Positions 1-7,152 of a stretch of DNA of 36,395 bases are shown here, piece after piece; positions within the stretch are counted from its first letter, which is position 1; each line of letters begins with the position of its first letter. Origin of the DNA: Granulicella sp. (GTDB lineage: Bacteria > Acidobacteriota > Terriglobia > Terriglobales > Acidobacteriaceae); assembly GCA_027450185.1 (NCBI GenBank), contig DAIDKF010000021.1, positions 1 through 36,395 on the forward strand, given 5' to 3'. A program made the position numbers and the translations under genes. Below the pieces are notes generated by a model, which saw only the letters and a program-made list of their open reading frames with translations, was not told the origin of the DNA and searched no databases.

Positions 1-895
1 TTCCGACTAACTCTTGAGGCAACTTCCCTCCCACTTTCGCTCCGGCCATGTTCATGTATTGGACGTTGAACTCCGGATCGATGATCATTAAAGGAGTAGG
101 CACAGTATCAAGATGGCCGGTCAACGTAGCCGCTATCCTGTTCATGCCCTCAATTACTCGTCGAAAGTCGCCGCTGTGCTTGGAGGCGTCTAGGCGCGTG
201 GTTAGTTGGCCACTCAAGGAAGCGGTTGTGAGGGCATCGATGTCTTCACCAAGCGCATTGATGTTCTCCATCATTTCAATGATGGCTGGAACGAGTTCAT
301 CGGCTTCAGATCTGCGCGCTATCTTCTTGTAATCGGGTAGTTCATCAAGGTTTCCTTTTGCGACGTCCTTCATGGTGCTCGTAACATGCGTGACTCTCTT
401 GTGCACGATGTTTACGGCTTGGGCAAGACCGGCGTAGACGCCTTCATATTGTCCTTCAACCACACTGGTGTAATCGTTATTCGCCATCTTCTGCAGAACC
501 ATGTCCGCTTCCAATAGGCCGCTAAGACTATGGATACACGCGTTCAGGTTGTTCTTAACGACGTTGAAGTCGCCCTTGTAGTCCGCTTCGATCTTTTGAG
601 GAATGATGCCGCGCGAAAACTGATCCGCATAATCGCTCGCGATCTTGAGAGGAGGGACGAGCGCATCAAGCACGCTGTTCACGCCCTCGATCAGTTGCAG
701 ATCATTTCCCTCAAATTCGTTGACCTCTCCGCGCACGTCCAGGCGTCCCTCCTGTACGGCTCGGACGACCCTCAAGATCTCATCTTGAAGCAGATCGTCA
801 TTTTCGTGAATCTCTGGACGATCCAGGACGGCGGTGCCGCTGGACGAATTCCGGTGGGTAGCTACCTGCCGACCGTTACTTGCTTGTGTTGCCAT
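1..895 (-). CDS. Soluble methyl-accepting chemotaxis protein, N-terminal part (HAMP-like repeats then PAS)
   Basis: Partial gene; 298 residues are visible and the frame is still open at the left edge, so the signalling domain is off-window. The start is ATG at 895, preceded by the ribosome site TAGGAGCG. No signal peptide or membrane segment is visible, so the receptor is probably cytoplasmic. Residues about 35-82 resemble a HAMP module (amphipathic helix, acidic connector with EFEGNDL, then a second helix ending LDALVPP). Similar helix-connector-helix units follow at about 125-170 and 170-260. A PAS-like domain seems to start near 262 (TVPTPLMIIDPEFNVQYMN). This layout recalls the soluble Aer-2/McpB receptor family. 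It is the last gene of a cheA-cheW-receptor operon, 163 bases after cheW, and should signal to that CheA/CheW pair. The family is recognised from domain pattern only; no ligand can be named. Confidence 0.82.
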   Translation of the reverse strand, partial: MATQASNGRQVATHRNSSSGTAVLDRPEIHENDDLLQDEILRVVRAVQEGRLDVRGEVNEFEGNDLQLIEGVNSVLDALVPPLKIASDYADQFSRGIIPQKIEADYKGDFNVVKNNLNACIHSLSGLLEADMVLQKMANNDYTSVVEGQYEGVYAGLAQAVNIVHKRVTHVTSTMKDVAKGNLDELPDYKKIARRSEADELVPAIIEMMENINALGEDIDALTTASLSGQLTTRLDASKHSGDFRRVIEGMNRIAATLTGHLDTVPTPLMIIDPEFNVQYMNMAGAKVGGKLPQELVG

Positions 896-1058
896 TTTGT
901 TTCGCTCCTAGCAATGGATGTTGCTTTGTTATGTCGTTGCCATGCCTGATAGCCAGGCTCACTGTGTTTGCGAACGTCAACAGTCTCCTGCGGAACGTTC
1001 ATCTGGATTGGCTAGTTCGTTTGATTTGCTCATGATTCGCCGTGGCGGATCGCCGGCA

Positions 1059-1541
1059 CTAGGCGGTTCTCCCCGCGGTGAGGTCCACCGTTCGCTCCTC
1101 ATCGAGGACCAGCAGCAACCGGTCCTTCAGTTTGTACACTCCCCGAATGAGGTCCCTGGCTCCAGTGGCAAGATTGTCCGGTGGCGGCTCGTACGTTGAT
1201 GGATCCATGTCCAGCACATCGCCAATCTCGTCGACCAGCAGACTGACGGCACCGTCTGCGGTTCGGACGACCATATTCATGGACGTCAAGTGGTCCGCAG
1301 ATGGCGGTGGCAGCAGCAACCGCCGTCGCATGTCGATCGCTGTAACAATCTGGCCGCGCAGATTGATCAACCCCTCGATGACATCGGGTGCTTGTGGCAC
1401 CGACGTCATGTGTTGCGAGCGCAATACTTCCTGTACGTGGACTACATCTACACCGAAAAACAGGTCACCCACGAAGAACGTCGAGAACTGACCGCTCATA
1501 GGCAACGTTGGTGCCTTTGTTCCTGGTAAGTCGTTGGTCAT
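1059..1541 (-). CDS. cheW: Chemotaxis adaptor protein CheW
   Basis: 160 residues, a normal length for CheW, which couples receptors to the CheA kinase at the cytoplasmic array. A single CheW domain fills residues about 15-150: FFVGDLFFGVDVVHVQEVL at the first strand pair, the conserved VIEGLINLRGQIVTAIDMR segment, and the late SLLVDEIGDVLDM segment. The start ATG at 1541 follows a strong GGGGAGGTAACG ribosome site that overlaps the end of cheA. The gap to cheA is only 12 bases, so the two are surely co-transcribed. The receptor gene follows downstream. Nothing is odd about the sequence. Confidence 0.95.
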   Translation of the reverse strand: MTNDLPGTKAPTLPMSGQFSTFFVGDLFFGVDVVHVQEVLRSQHMTSVPQAPDVIEGLINLRGQIVTAIDMRRRLLLPPPSADHLTSMNMVVRTADGAVSLLVDEIGDVLDMDPSTYEPPPDNLATGARDLIRGVYKLKDRLLLVLDEERTVDLTAGRTA

Positions 1542-1553
1542 TCGTTACCTCCC

Positions 1554-4220
1554 CTATCCTGCGCAACTCATACACTCTGGTGTTGCTTCGACCGCAGTCT
1601 GTGGCGATACCAGCCGTGTCACCGACTCGAGCACCAGCAATCCGTCAAACTTTTCCTGGCAGTCTTGGAAGCCTGCTGTCTGCGCAAATGCTGCTTGGTT
1701 CTGGTCAAAGGATTCGACCAGCGCCAGAATAGGAATCTTTGCCAGCTCAGGTCTCGAGCGTAGAGCGGCCACTAGCGCTGTACTTCCATCCGGTGGAAGT
1801 TCAAGTGCCGTGACGACAACGTCTATGGTGTGGCATTCCAACTTGCGGATAACTTCGTCCAGGTTGGCGGCCTCCAGCACCGAGTACCCCGCCATATCCA
1901 GTCCACCCCGAATCATGCCTCGTGAGAATGCCGAAGCATCCGCGACCAGTACTGTCTTTCCTCTCGTGTGTTCATCCGCACTCGAAGACCAGGACTCCTT
2001 CGATTCACGAAGAACCAGATGCAAGTCTAGGAAGTCCGTGACCCGATTGCCGATCACCGCCGAGCCAAGAAGCCCTTTACGCCCCGATCTCTGCCTTACC
2101 GTGACTGCCTCTTCAGTAACATCCAGAATCTGGTCTACGACCATGCCTACACTGATATCGCCATCGTTAAACACGACCACCTGTACTGGATCAGCATGTA
2201 GTCCTTGGTCAGGAGTTCCAGGCTCCAGTATTGCCTGGAGAGAGACCAGCGGAAGAATGCGGTCCCGATACTGCACTACTTTGCCCCCACCAGCATGTTC
2301 GATATCTGACCGTGAAAATTCTTCAAGTCTCGCCACAAGTGAAAGTGGTACAGCCAGGCGCTCAAACGAGCCGCTCCGGAACAGTAACAACCGCTGCTGC
2401 TCCATCGTTGATTGAGCCTTATGCTTGTCAACGACTCGCGCCGACTCGCGCAGTTCGCCGAATACACCCGACCGCTGCCCAATGCCCAGTACGTCGAGAA
2501 TGAGGGCCACACGACCATCTCCCATAATTGTTGCGCCGGCATACAACGTAAGCCCCTTTAGCTGCTTACCGAGAGGCTTGACTACAATCTCCTGGGTGTC
2601 GTAGATGCCGTCCACAACTAACCCAAATTGCCTATCCTCCGCTTGTAGAACCACCATGTTCAAGGCTGCGGCTCCGTCCGCTGATTTCAACCCTAAGACC
2701 TGATTCAGGTACGTGATTGGCAGCAGACTCCCACGACGCCGGTATACCGGCGTTCCGTGCACATATTCAATATGTTTCCCTCCAGAATCTGCCTCAATGC
2801 GTATCAGTTCGAGCAGACTCACCTGTGGAATCACGAATCGCTCGCCGCCACTAATGATCACCAAGCCAGGAATAATGGCCAGCGTCAGAGGTATTCTGAT
2901 CTTAACCGTTGTCCCTTCGCCGAGGCGGCTATGCAGATCGACGACACCACCAATTTTCTCGATGTGAGACTTGACCACATCCATGCCAACGCCCCGCCCG
3001 GAGATATTCGTCACCGACTGGGCCGTCGAGAATCCCGGCTCGAAGATGAGACTCAACGCTTCCCGGTCACCCAGTTTCTCTACTTGCTCAGGTCTGAGTA
3101 ACCCCTTCTCGATGGCCTTCTGTTTGACTCGTGCGACATTAATTCCCGCCCCATCATCGCCGACTTCGATGTTCACCTGGCCGCCTTCGTGATAAGCCCT
3201 GAGTGTTAACACTCCCTGAGGCGACTTGCCCGCATGCGTGCGAGCCGCAGGCGATTCAATCCCGTGATCGCAGCAATTGCGTACCAGATGCATCAGCGGG
3301 TCTTTGATCGCCTCAATGATCGTCCGGTCTAACTCGGTCTCCGCACCATCCATGCGCAGCTGTATCTGCTTTCCTAGTCCAACGGAGATGTCGCGCACCA
3401 CGCGTGGCAGCTTATTCCACACCATGCCTATAGGCTGCATCCGGGTCTTCATCACTCCTTCCTGCAGTTCGGTCGTAATCAGATTCAGTCGCTGCGACGT
3501 CGCATTCAGAGCCGGATCTTCACGATCGGTATTGAACTGCAGAATTTGGTTGCGCGTAAGTACCAGCTCCCCCACCAGATCCATGAGTTTATCCAGCAGC
3601 TCGACTCCTACCCTGATGTTCGAATCTACCGCAGCGGAATGTTGCGCGGTTTCATCATCCCGCCTGTCTCTTATTCTCCTTTCTGCGACTCTTCTATCCT
3701 CTTCTGCTTGTTGATCCTGGCGAAGTAGAGCAGCGTTGCTATCGAGCTGAGATTCTGCTTCGGAGCGATTCGCCGCATCGGCTACATGCAACTCGAGAGC
3801 TGGACGAGTCTTAATCTCGCTCGTCGCTTCCGCTGCTACACGCAGTTTGTGGATGAGATCTTCAAATTCAAAGGACCCTTCCGTCCCGCTGGTCTCGATC
3901 GATGCCAAGACCTTTCGAGTCGCATCCACGGTCTCCAGAATCAAGGAAACGATCTCTGGCGTGAGATCCCTCTTCCCATCCCGCAATTGGCTTAGCAGGC
4001 TCTCGGCCTGATGTGTAATTCCCTCCAGGGTTGAGAAGGCGAGGAAACCGCAAGCGCCTTTGATAGTGTGGATGGTTCTGAAGATGCTCCCAAGTAGATC
4101 CACATCCAATGGGCTCTTTTCCAGTGCAACCAGATCCAGATCCAGACGCGAGAGGTTTTCATCACTCTCGATCAGAAACTCCCGAATCATCTCTTTGTCT
4201 TCCGCGCATGCGTCGTCCAT
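1554..4220 (-). CDS. cheA: Chemotaxis histidine kinase CheA with tandem CheW domains and a C-terminal pseudo-receiver
   Basis: 888 residues counted from ATG 4220, which has GGAAAGGA just upstream; an in-frame GTG seven codons earlier (4241) is less likely. Domain order: HPt phosphotransfer domain (about 1-105, phospho-accepting His51 in FRTIHTIKGACGF), a charged linker in place of a P2 domain, dimerisation helices (about 200-260), ATPase (about 265-450, N-box RNCCDHGIE, GDDGAG and GRGVGMDVV), a CheW-like P5 domain (about 455-590), a second CheW-like domain (about 605-740), and a receiver-like domain (about 755-875). In the receiver, Asp761 and Lys857 remain, but the residue aligned with the phospho-accepting Asp is Ala805 and the switch Thr is Val, so it is probably not phosphorylated. 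The protein should autophosphorylate and pass phosphate to CheY. It heads the cheA-cheW-receptor operon behind a sigma-28 promoter. Confidence 0.95.
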   Translation of the reverse strand: MDDACAEDKEMIREFLIESDENLSRLDLDLVALEKSPLDVDLLGSIFRTIHTIKGACGFLAFSTLEGITHQAESLLSQLRDGKRDLTPEIVSLILETVDATRKVLASIETSGTEGSFEFEDLIHKLRVAAEATSEIKTRPALELHVADAANRSEAESQLDSNAALLRQDQQAEEDRRVAERRIRDRRDDETAQHSAAVDSNIRVGVELLDKLMDLVGELVLTRNQILQFNTDREDPALNATSQRLNLITTELQEGVMKTRMQPIGMVWNKLPRVVRDISVGLGKQIQLRMDGAETELDRTIIEAIKDPLMHLVRNCCDHGIESPAARTHAGKSPQGVLTLRAYHEGGQVNIEVGDDGAGINVARVKQKAIEKGLLRPEQVEKLGDREALSLIFEPGFSTAQSVTNISGRGVGMDVVKSHIEKIGGVVDLHSRLGEGTTVKIRIPLTLAIIPGLVIISGGERFVIPQVSLLELIRIEADSGGKHIEYVHGTPVYRRRGSLLPITYLNQVLGLKSADGAAALNMVVLQAEDRQFGLVVDGIYDTQEIVVKPLGKQLKGLTLYAGATIMGDGRVALILDVLGIGQRSGVFGELRESARVVDKHKAQSTMEQQRLLLFRSGSFERLAVPLSLVARLEEFSRSDIEHAGGGKVVQYRDRILPLVSLQAILEPGTPDQGLHADPVQVVVFNDGDISVGMVVDQILDVTEEAVTVRQRSGRKGLLGSAVIGNRVTDFLDLHLVLRESKESWSSSADEHTRGKTVLVADASAFSRGMIRGGLDMAGYSVLEAANLDEVIRKLECHTIDVVVTALELPPDGSTALVAALRSRPELAKIPILALVESFDQNQAAFAQTAGFQDCQEKFDGLLVLESVTRLVSPQTAVEATPECMSCAG

Positions 4221-4300
4221 GATTCCTTTCCAATTACACACACCGCACGTTCAGCCACAGGCATTGAGGCCATAGAAGTGGTGTCGATCCAATGCGTGCT

Positions 4301-4327
4301 CTATCGGCATATCTCTGAGTAGCTTTA
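4301..4327 (-). promoter_or_regulatory. Sigma-28 (FliA) promoter of the cheA operon
   Basis: Read on the minus strand, TAAAGCTA is followed after exactly 11 bases by GCCGATAG. The known FliA consensus is TAAAGTTT-N11-GCCGATAA, so 6 of 8 and 7 of 8 positions match at the ideal spacing. The predicted transcript would start near 4292 and leave a leader of about 70 bases before the cheA ATG. The presence of fliA 4.5 kb away supports it. Confidence 0.75.
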
Positions 4328-4612
4328 GCCCGGTCCAGCACAAACTCCTTCTCAACGGTCCTAGCCGATTAATCGTTATAGTTACGCATTGCAAAACTCA
4401 TGCGTCGTACGAACTGCCCGTCAATAGGGATGAACCGTGTATGTCCACAGAATTATCTTTAAAGTCCGCAAGGTTAGACAAAGGTAAGCCACGAGCGGTG
4501 GAGGGCATTCTTGTAGAAAAGCAGAAGCTGATCAACAGTATGGATCTGCAAGGATCGTCCCATCCCTGCGATGCGTTCTGTATATATCCGTGCGGTTTTC
4601 GGATTGTGCCCC
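4328..4612. other. Intergenic region between divergent cheA and cheY
   Basis: About 300 bases without a convincing gene. The short open frames here on both strands lack good ribosome sites and resemble no protein family. It separates the leftward cheA promoter from the rightward cheY unit. I see no strong hairpin or repeat. Confidence 0.5.
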
Positions 4613-4640
4613 TGAACAAGTTCATCGCAACAGCCGATAG
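4613..4640 (+). promoter_or_regulatory. Possible sigma-28 promoter upstream of cheY
   Basis: The element GCCGATAG at 4633-4640 is identical to the -10 element of the cheA and flgM promoters in this window and lies 70 bases before the cheY ATG. The -35 side is weak: neither TGAACAAG (4613-4620) nor AAGTT (4618-4622) matches TAAAGTTT well at the right spacing. The -10 identity is seen; promoter function is inferred. Confidence 0.38.
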
Positions 4641-4710
4641 ATGTCTGTAACAGCACGTCGACCATTTGTGTAGTGCTTTGCATTGCGCGGAGGCGAAGGG
4701 ATATCACCAC

Positions 4711-5079
4711 ATGGATCTACTTTTGGTAGACGATAGCAAGACTATGAGACTACTCGTGCATCGTGCCATTCGACAGGCAGGCTATCGATCTCTAACCGTC
4801 TGCGAAGCGGAGAACGGTGCTGACGCTCTAGAAAAATTGAAGTCGGTGAAGCCCAGGCTTATTCTGTCCGACTGGAATATGCCGGAGATGTCAGGTATCG
4901 ATTTTCTGAGACAACTGCGCGCACAGAACAATCTGACGCCATTCGGCTTCATCACGTCAGAGGCATCGAAGAAGTTCAAGGATATGGCCATGAGTCACGG
5001 TGCAAGCTTCATCATCGTCAAGCCATTCAACGTGGATGAGGTTCAGGCAGCGCTGGATCCTATCCTGGGGGGAAATTAA
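4711..5079 (+). CDS. cheY: Chemotaxis response regulator CheY
   Basis: 122 residues, a stand-alone receiver. ATG 4711 is chosen because GGAGGCGAAGGGA precedes it and because the receiver fold starts at once with MDLLLVDDS; the open frame runs 15 codons further upstream without a better site. Catalytic residues are all present: Asp7 and Asp8 for metal binding, Asp54 in ILSDWNMP as phospho-acceptor, Thr82 in ITSEAS and Lys104 in IIVKPF. When phosphorylated by CheA it should bind the flagellar switch. It ends 3 bases before the next gene, which looks like a CheC/CheX-type phosphatase, so the pair probably forms a phosphorylation and dephosphorylation unit. A possible sigma-28 promoter lies upstream. 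Confidence 0.93.
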   Translation: MDLLLVDDSKTMRLLVHRAIRQAGYRSLTVCEAENGADALEKLKSVKPRLILSDWNMPEMSGIDFLRQLRAQNNLTPFGFITSEASKKFKDMAMSHGASFIIVKPFNVDEVQAALDPILGGN

Positions 5080-5082
5080 AAT

Positions 5083-5550
5083 ATGGCGGAACCGTCTTCC
5101 TCTGTAATGACCAGACTGTTTACGGATCTGATAGGGCACAATGTCAGCTTCTCTGATCAGTCCCGACCCATCATGGCGAAATCGGAGCAGCTCTTTTGTC
5201 TGTACCAAATCAAGCCGATGGATAGCAGCCGGATCATTCAAGCCGACATGTCGTTGCTTAGTTCTTTCGCCGGTGCACTCATTGGGCTCTCTGCTGAAGC
5301 TATCAAAGAACGCGTGGCGGAGCCGCAGCTTGACGAATCTCTCCGAGATGCTCTCCACGAGGTCATGAACATTGCCTCGAGGATAGTGTCCTTAGAACAC
5401 AGAGCCGTCTTCAAGGGCATCTATGCAGATCCGGGCTCCTTGCCTACTGATGCGCGCAATACCCTCCGCGACCCGTGCTATGCAAGCTACTTCAACGTCA
5501 AGATCGATGGCTACGACGGTGGCACACTCGCTTTGCTGGCACCCTTCTAA
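5083..5550 (+). CDS. CheC/CheX-like protein, candidate CheY-P phosphatase
   Basis: 155 residues, no signal peptide or membrane segment. The start ATG 5083 sits 3 bases after cheY with a GGGGGGAAAT ribosome site inside the cheY end, so translation is coupled. Residues 89-96 read DALHEVMN, which fits the D/S-x3-E-x2-N signature of CheC, FliY and CheX phosphatases (Asp89, Glu93, Asn96). The family normally has a Pro 23 residues after the Asn; here prolines lie 21 and 25 residues after it (Pro117, Pro121). In the family, Glu and Asn position the water that attacks the aspartyl phosphate of CheY. Only one copy of the motif is seen, as in CheX. No cheZ is present in the window. The match is a short signature, so the function is inferred, with support from the gene pair. 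Confidence 0.55.
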   Translation: MAEPSSSVMTRLFTDLIGHNVSFSDQSRPIMAKSEQLFCLYQIKPMDSSRIIQADMSLLSSFAGALIGLSAEAIKERVAEPQLDESLRDALHEVMNIASRIVSLEHRAVFKGIYADPGSLPTDARNTLRDPCYASYFNVKIDGYDGGTLALLAPF

Positions 5551-6092
5551 CAATCTCCCATAACTTCTGTCGCCGGTGTCGCACGGCATCCCAGGAGGTG
5601 TTGGCAGCTAGCCACCTCGCTGAAGCATGTACATTTGCTCTCCGTCACTCCTCGGTATTTGATGCTAGATTACCAGCGTCCTTGATTGAACTTCTCGTCT
5701 CACCTCGACAAGCTCCACAACTTCGCAATCTCCTTACATGGCCCCATGGCTCCTAGCGTCGTTATTTGGACTGCGCTTCAGTGCGCTCAGCGTGTGCGCT
5801 CTCATTGAACAGGGAGCCCGTACCCCGGTCTCATCCTGCGCTGATCGGGTGCCATCGGCTCGTTGTCACCGGAATCTTCTTCTTCGCTGGCTGAGGAAAC
5901 GAGAGCATGGACCAAAATGGAACTCCGGCGACGTGTCCCGTATTGGGCGGTCAAATAATTAGATCCGCGTAGGTATTGGTTGTTTCTAGAGTTCAGAGAG
6001 TGGATCGTGATGATACACCGCGAATGAGAGCGGGGTTCAGTTCCGATGAATTCTCTCAGGAACGAAGTTCAATCATTAACGGAAGGAAAGCG
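5551..6092. other. Intergenic region upstream of the OmpR-type regulator
   Basis: About 540 bases with no supported gene. Open frames at 5475-5756 and 5738-5962 have no ribosome site and no family resemblance. No sigma-28 or clear sigma-54 element was seen. The region presumably carries the end of the cheY transcript and the promoter of the regulator gene. Confidence 0.5.
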
Positions 6093-6869
6093 ATGCGTAT
6101 CTTGGTTGTGGAAGACGATCCAGCTTTGGGGCTTTTTCTTCAGAAGGGTCTGACTCTTGAAGGCCATCACGTCGACTGGGTCGGAGATGGCGACACTGCA
6201 CTGGAGATGGCTGCGCAACAAGCACCGGATCTGATGGTGCTTGACCTCGGGTTGCCGCGCCGCGATGGGACAGAGGTCCTCGAAGTGATGCACAGAGACT
6301 TTCAGGCAACTGTGGTTCTGGTGCTGACGGGCCGCAGTCAGGTCCAGGAGCGGGTTCGTTGCCTGGATCTGGGCGCCGATGACTTTGTGCTCAAGCCCTT
6401 CAGTTTTCATGAACTGATGGCACGCTGCCGAGCTCTCCTGCGTCGCCGGGAACGCTTTGCGGACCCGGTTTTGCGTTTTGGTGGCGTTGAATTGAATCGT
6501 ATGGAGCGTGACGTGTTCTTTGAGGGGGTGCGCGTTGACCTCACCGTCAAGGAGTTCGCGCTGCTGGAGTTTCTCATGCTTCGTCGCGGAACCTGTTGCT
6601 CCCGTACCGAGCTTCTCAGTGAGGTCTGGCACTCCACGCCTGAGGCCGGTACCAACGTCGTCGACGTCTATGTAACTTATTTGCGCAAGAAGCTTGGCGC
6701 CCTCCACCCGAACAATAATCCGTGGGACTCGCCTATCGAGACAGTGCGCGGCGCGGGCTACAGGTTGCGTGATAAGCGTCGAGTCCCCAGGCTAGCTGCG
6801 CTCATGGACGGTAATACGGTTGAACCGGATGAACTCGAGACCACTGCTGCGCTGGCGTGTGGCGCGTAG
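6093..6869 (+). CDS. OmpR/PhoB-family response regulator
   Basis: 258 residues from ATG 6093, chosen because GGAAGGAAAG lies just upstream and the receiver begins at once (MRILVVEDDPALG); the open frame extends 39 codons further upstream without a good site. Receiver, residues 1-118: Asp8 and Asp9, phospho-acceptor Asp51 in MVLDLGLP, Thr79 in VLTG, Lys101 in FVLKPF. Winged-helix DNA-binding domain, about 128-227: LTVKEFALLEFLM, the recognition-helix region NVVDVYVTYLRKKL and the ending IETVRGAGYRL. The last 30 residues are an extra tail. It is 11 bases upstream of a tiny DHp-like protein rather than a full sensor kinase. Its target genes are unknown; the neighbourhood suggests motility. Confidence 0.92.
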   Translation: MRILVVEDDPALGLFLQKGLTLEGHHVDWVGDGDTALEMAAQQAPDLMVLDLGLPRRDGTEVLEVMHRDFQATVVLVLTGRSQVQERVRCLDLGADDFVLKPFSFHELMARCRALLRRRERFADPVLRFGGVELNRMERDVFFEGVRVDLTVKEFALLEFLMLRRGTCCSRTELLSEVWHSTPEAGTNVVDVYVTYLRKKLGALHPNNNPWDSPIETVRGAGYRLRDKRRVPRLAALMDGNTVEPDELETTAALACGA

Positions 6870-6880
6870 GAGCGATTGCA

Positions 6881-7120
6881 ATGGCTTTACGCAAGGACAA
6901 TGACGAGCTTGAACAACGCCATGCGGAGTTGCATGACCTGTGCCAGCCCTTGACAGCGTTGCAATGTCGGCTGGAAATGGGACGGATGCTGAGTCATCCG
7001 AGCAGTCTGGAAGAGGCGGTGGATGAAAGCCTTGAGGAGATTCGCCGCATGTTTGAGGTAATTGCGCGCATCCGCCAGCGGCTGCTCGCTGATGAAGAGA
7101 GTGGTAGCCAGGCAAGGTAG
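6881..7120 (+). CDS. Stand-alone histidine-kinase dimerisation (DHp-like) protein without ATPase domain
   Basis: 79 residues from ATG 6881, preceded by AGGAGCGATT. The sequence is almost all helix. Residues 18-27 read HDLCQPLTAL, which matches the H-box of sensor kinases (HE/D-L-x-x-PLTAL) and puts the phospho-accepting His at 18, followed by acidic Asp19. A second helix, about 43-72, would complete the two-helix hairpin of a DHp dimer. The protein stops there: there is no N, G1 or G2 box, and the next gene begins 32 bases later. It is therefore not a kinase on its own. It could be a phosphotransfer protein in the manner of Spo0B, a phosphatase (Gln22 sits at H+4, a position used for dephosphorylation in several kinase families), or a kinase partner that borrows an ATPase domain. 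It lies between two response regulators in one operon. The H-box is seen; the role is inferred. Confidence 0.68.
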   Translation: MALRKDNDELEQRHAELHDLCQPLTALQCRLEMGRMLSHPSSLEEAVDESLEEIRRMFEVIARIRQRLLADEESGSQAR

Positions 7121-7152
7121 TTCAGAGTTCGAGTCGGATGCAGGAGTAAACC

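Noticed and set aside
4221..4241. Upstream GTG start for cheA
   Set aside because: It would add seven residues and place the GGAAAGGA ribosome site inside the coding sequence.
4398..4710. Small open frames on both strands between cheA and cheY
   Set aside because: They overlap each other, have poor starts and no recognisable sequence; the plus-strand frame at 4441-4650 also covers a candidate promoter.
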